This document shows, one piece after another, positions 4,950 to 5,989 of a stretch of 5,989 bases of DNA. The notes under the pieces were generated by a model. It was given only the letters and a program-made list of their open reading frames with translations, searched no databases and was not told the origin of the DNA. The translations under genes were made by a program, and so were the position numbers. The stretch is from CAZFHL01 sp964519145 (GTDB lineage: Bacteria; Patescibacteriota; Minisyncoccia; Phycocordibacterales; WO2-35-19), in NCBI GenBank assembly GCA_964519145.1, contig CAZFHL010000037.1, forward strand, positions 1 to 5,989. The letters are read 5' to 3'. Each line of letters opens with the position of its first letter. Within the stretch, counting starts at the first letter, position 1.

Positions 4950-5693
4950 TTATTTAAAATCTAAATACATCGCTAAATGATCAGAAACTTCATCAGGTAA
5001 AACTTTAAATTCATTTATTTTTATATCTTTATTTATTAAAACATAATCAGCAAATTTACATGGTTTTTTGTAATAACTAGATCTTGTGGAACTAATATCA
5101 AATTCTTTAATGAGGTTTTTCATACCTAAATCTTCAATCATTTTTAAACTTTTATTTTCTGGCATTAAATTGAAATCTCCACAAAGAATATGTAGGTTAG
5201 GGGTGTTTTTCAAAAATTTAATAATATTATCTGCTTGGATAAATCGCTCTGCCGTATCCTCTTTACTTACTCCATTCCAAAGCCCGTGAAAGTTCACAAT
5301 AGTCCTTATACCATTTTCTGTATCAATAGTTATGTATTGTAGATTGCGTGCATGATTTGCATTAAAATCATCAAATATATTTTCTCGTTCCTTAAAAACA
5401 AAAATATCCCCTTCTTCTTCTATGTTTATACTTTTCTTTATATATATAGCCAATCCGTAAAAATCATGATAGTGTGGACGAAAAAATACAGAGTAATTTT
5501 TTAATATATTATTTACATTTGTGATAAGATTTGTATCAATATTTTCTCCCCATTTTGGCGCGTGTTCATGCCCGCCCTCCCACATTTCTTGAAGACAAAA
5601 AATATCGATATCTTCATTGTGTTTCCGAAAAAAATCTAATAAAATTTTGTTTCCAGCACGACCACCCCATGTGTTTAGTGATATTAATTTCAT
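4950..5693 (-). CDS. Endonuclease/exonuclease/phosphatase (EEP) family protein
   Basis: A 247-residue EEP-fold metal-dependent phosphoesterase with the family's catalytic set in order: Asn7 in SLNTWGG, Glu36 in FCLQEMW, His136 in NFHGLW, Asp173 and Asn175 in CGDFNLMPEN, Asp216 in FADYVLI, and Asp238-His239 in the closing SDHLAMYLDF. All are present, so it should be active. Length is usual for a stand-alone EEP domain, and there is no signal peptide or membrane segment, so it is probably cytoplasmic. The family includes exonuclease III, DNase I-like nucleases and lipid or nucleotide phosphatases. The substrate cannot be read from the motifs, and the sequence is not a clear exonuclease III. The ATG at 5693 is immediately followed by the conserved first strand (MKLISLNTW), fixing the start; no Shine-Dalgarno sequence precedes it. 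It lies downstream of tRNA-Gly(TCC) and the inverted element on the same strand and may share a transcript. Confidence 0.92.
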   Translation of the reverse strand: MKLISLNTWGGRAGNKILLDFFRKHNEDIDIFCLQEMWEGGHEHAPKWGENIDTNLITNVNNILKNYSVFFRPHYHDFYGLAIYIKKSINIEEEGDIFVFKERENIFDDFNANHARNLQYITIDTENGIRTIVNFHGLWNGVSKEDTAERFIQADNIIKFLKNTPNLHILCGDFNLMPENKSLKMIEDLGMKNLIKEFDISSTRSSYYKKPCKFADYVLINKDIKINEFKVLPDEVSDHLAMYLDFK

Positions 5694-5758
5694 AATTAAA
5701 ATTTATTTATTTTTTATGTTGTTGCTACCGCTTAGCTTCATTGATATGGAGCGAAGTG

Positions 5759-5913
5759 GTGCGGGATGGGAGAATCGAAGTCCAGATAATTTTTTCGTCA
5801 GTCACTCAAAAATTTCTGTTGACCTCACCTCGGTTGTTTTTCTTGCTAGAAAAACATACCTCTGGTCAGTTCGATTCTCTCGTAAGAGTGTGCAGACACT
5901 CTTACTCCATCCC
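5759..5913. repeat. Inverted element built from copies of the tRNA-Gly 3' end
   Basis: A 21-base direct copy of the tRNA-Gly(TCC) T-loop and acceptor end lies at 5759-5779 (original at 5937-5957). It differs from the gene in carrying CCA after the discriminator. A second copy lies inverted on the + strand, as TTCGATTCTC (5870-5879) and CCATCCC (5907-5913), split by a perfect 10-bp hairpin GTAAGAGTGT-GCAG-ACACTCTTAC (5882-5905). The two copies pair as GGGATGG/CCATCCC plus GAGAATCGAA/TTCGATTCTC. The pairing continues as CCAGA/TCTGG (5782-5786, 5861-5865), with a 9-bp hairpin TGTTTTTCT/AGAAAAACA (5835-5843, 5848-5856) inside. The whole would fold as a branched cruciform or RNA. No open frame of merit is inside. 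It may be a tRNA-derived mobile repeat, a remnant of integration at the tRNA, or a structured RNA. Confidence 0.6.
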
Positions 5914-5937
5914 TTACATAAAATTTTCAATTTTCTG

Positions 5938-5989
5938 TGCGGGATGGGAGAATCGAACTCCCCACCTCAGTTTGGAAAACTGATGTTTT
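5938..5989 (-). tRNA. tRNA-Gly (anticodon TCC), 5' part beyond the window
   Basis: The visible minus-strand part starts within the D arm (AAAC, the 3' strand of the D stem). It continues with anticodon stem TCAGT/ACTGA and loop TTTCCAA (anticodon TCC, reading GGA), variable loop GGTG, T arm GGGAG-TTCGATT-CTCCC, acceptor 3' strand ATCCCGC and discriminator A. CCA is not encoded (CAG follows). The 5' acceptor strand, expected to be GCGGGAT, is outside the window. Confidence 0.92.

Noticed and set aside
5759..5913. A complete tRNA or tmRNA in the inverted element
   Set aside because: The T stem next to TTCGATT is broken (GGAC against CTCC), no anticodon arm fits, and the stretch is far too short for a tmRNA.
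5741..5983. 80-codon + strand open frame near the window end
   Set aside because: It crosses the inverted element and runs antisense into tRNA-Gly(TCC), with no ribosome site.

Overview
This window is AT-rich (roughly 30% GC by eye). It carries scattered tRNA genes, small membrane proteins of uncharacterised families, a YraN-type nuclease, and long intergenic gaps holding structured sequence. TAA, TGA and TAG all behave as stops. Some genes have strong Shine-Dalgarno sites (AAAGGAG, AAGGAGG) and others have none. Together with DUF4013- and DUF2975-type proteins, this suggests a small-genome bacterium, most likely Patescibacteria/CPR (Parcubacteria-like). That placement is an inference; no phylogenetic marker lies in the window.

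Layout. 1-911 (+): the 3' end of a gene with a DUF393-like tail, then a DUF4013-type membrane protein that probably starts at GTG 204. A bidirectional hairpin at 917-954 separates it from a convergent DUF2975-type membrane protein (960-1415, -). 1482-1556 (-): tRNA-Arg(CCT) with encoded CCA. 1605-1735: a compact inverted-repeat element with two internal hairpins. 1832-2356 (-): an unrecognised 174-aa protein with its own SD and terminator. 2530-3645 (-): a two-gene unit made of an SPFH/band-7 protein, broken by a one-base frameshift at a six-A run, and a 103-aa zinc-ribbon protein; a terminator follows.

3744-3945 (-): the strongest candidate for something undescribed. It is a roughly 200-nt structured RNA with a consensus extended promoter (TTGACA, 16 bp, TGCTATAAT), transcription predicted to start exactly at its closing helix, and a hairpin terminator at its end. 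It lies directly upstream of the SPFH unit, so it is either a free-standing small RNA or a terminated leader of that unit. I could not assign it to an RNA family.

4105-4175 (-): tRNA-Gly(GCC). 4176-4400: intergenic DNA with a likely tRNA promoter, one perfect DnaA box and two near matches. 4401-4793 (+): yraN with a -10 box so close to the ATG that its mRNA should be nearly leaderless. 4950-5693 (-): an endonuclease/exonuclease/phosphatase-family protein. 5759-5913: an inverted structure whose arms are copies of the 3' end of tRNA-Gly. 5938-5989 (-): the tRNA-Gly(TCC) gene itself, cut by the window end.

Apart from the SPFH/zinc-ribbon pair and the 5' gene pair, the genes are transcribed separately. 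The region reads as a patchwork of single genes, tRNAs and structured intergenic elements rather than one pathway.
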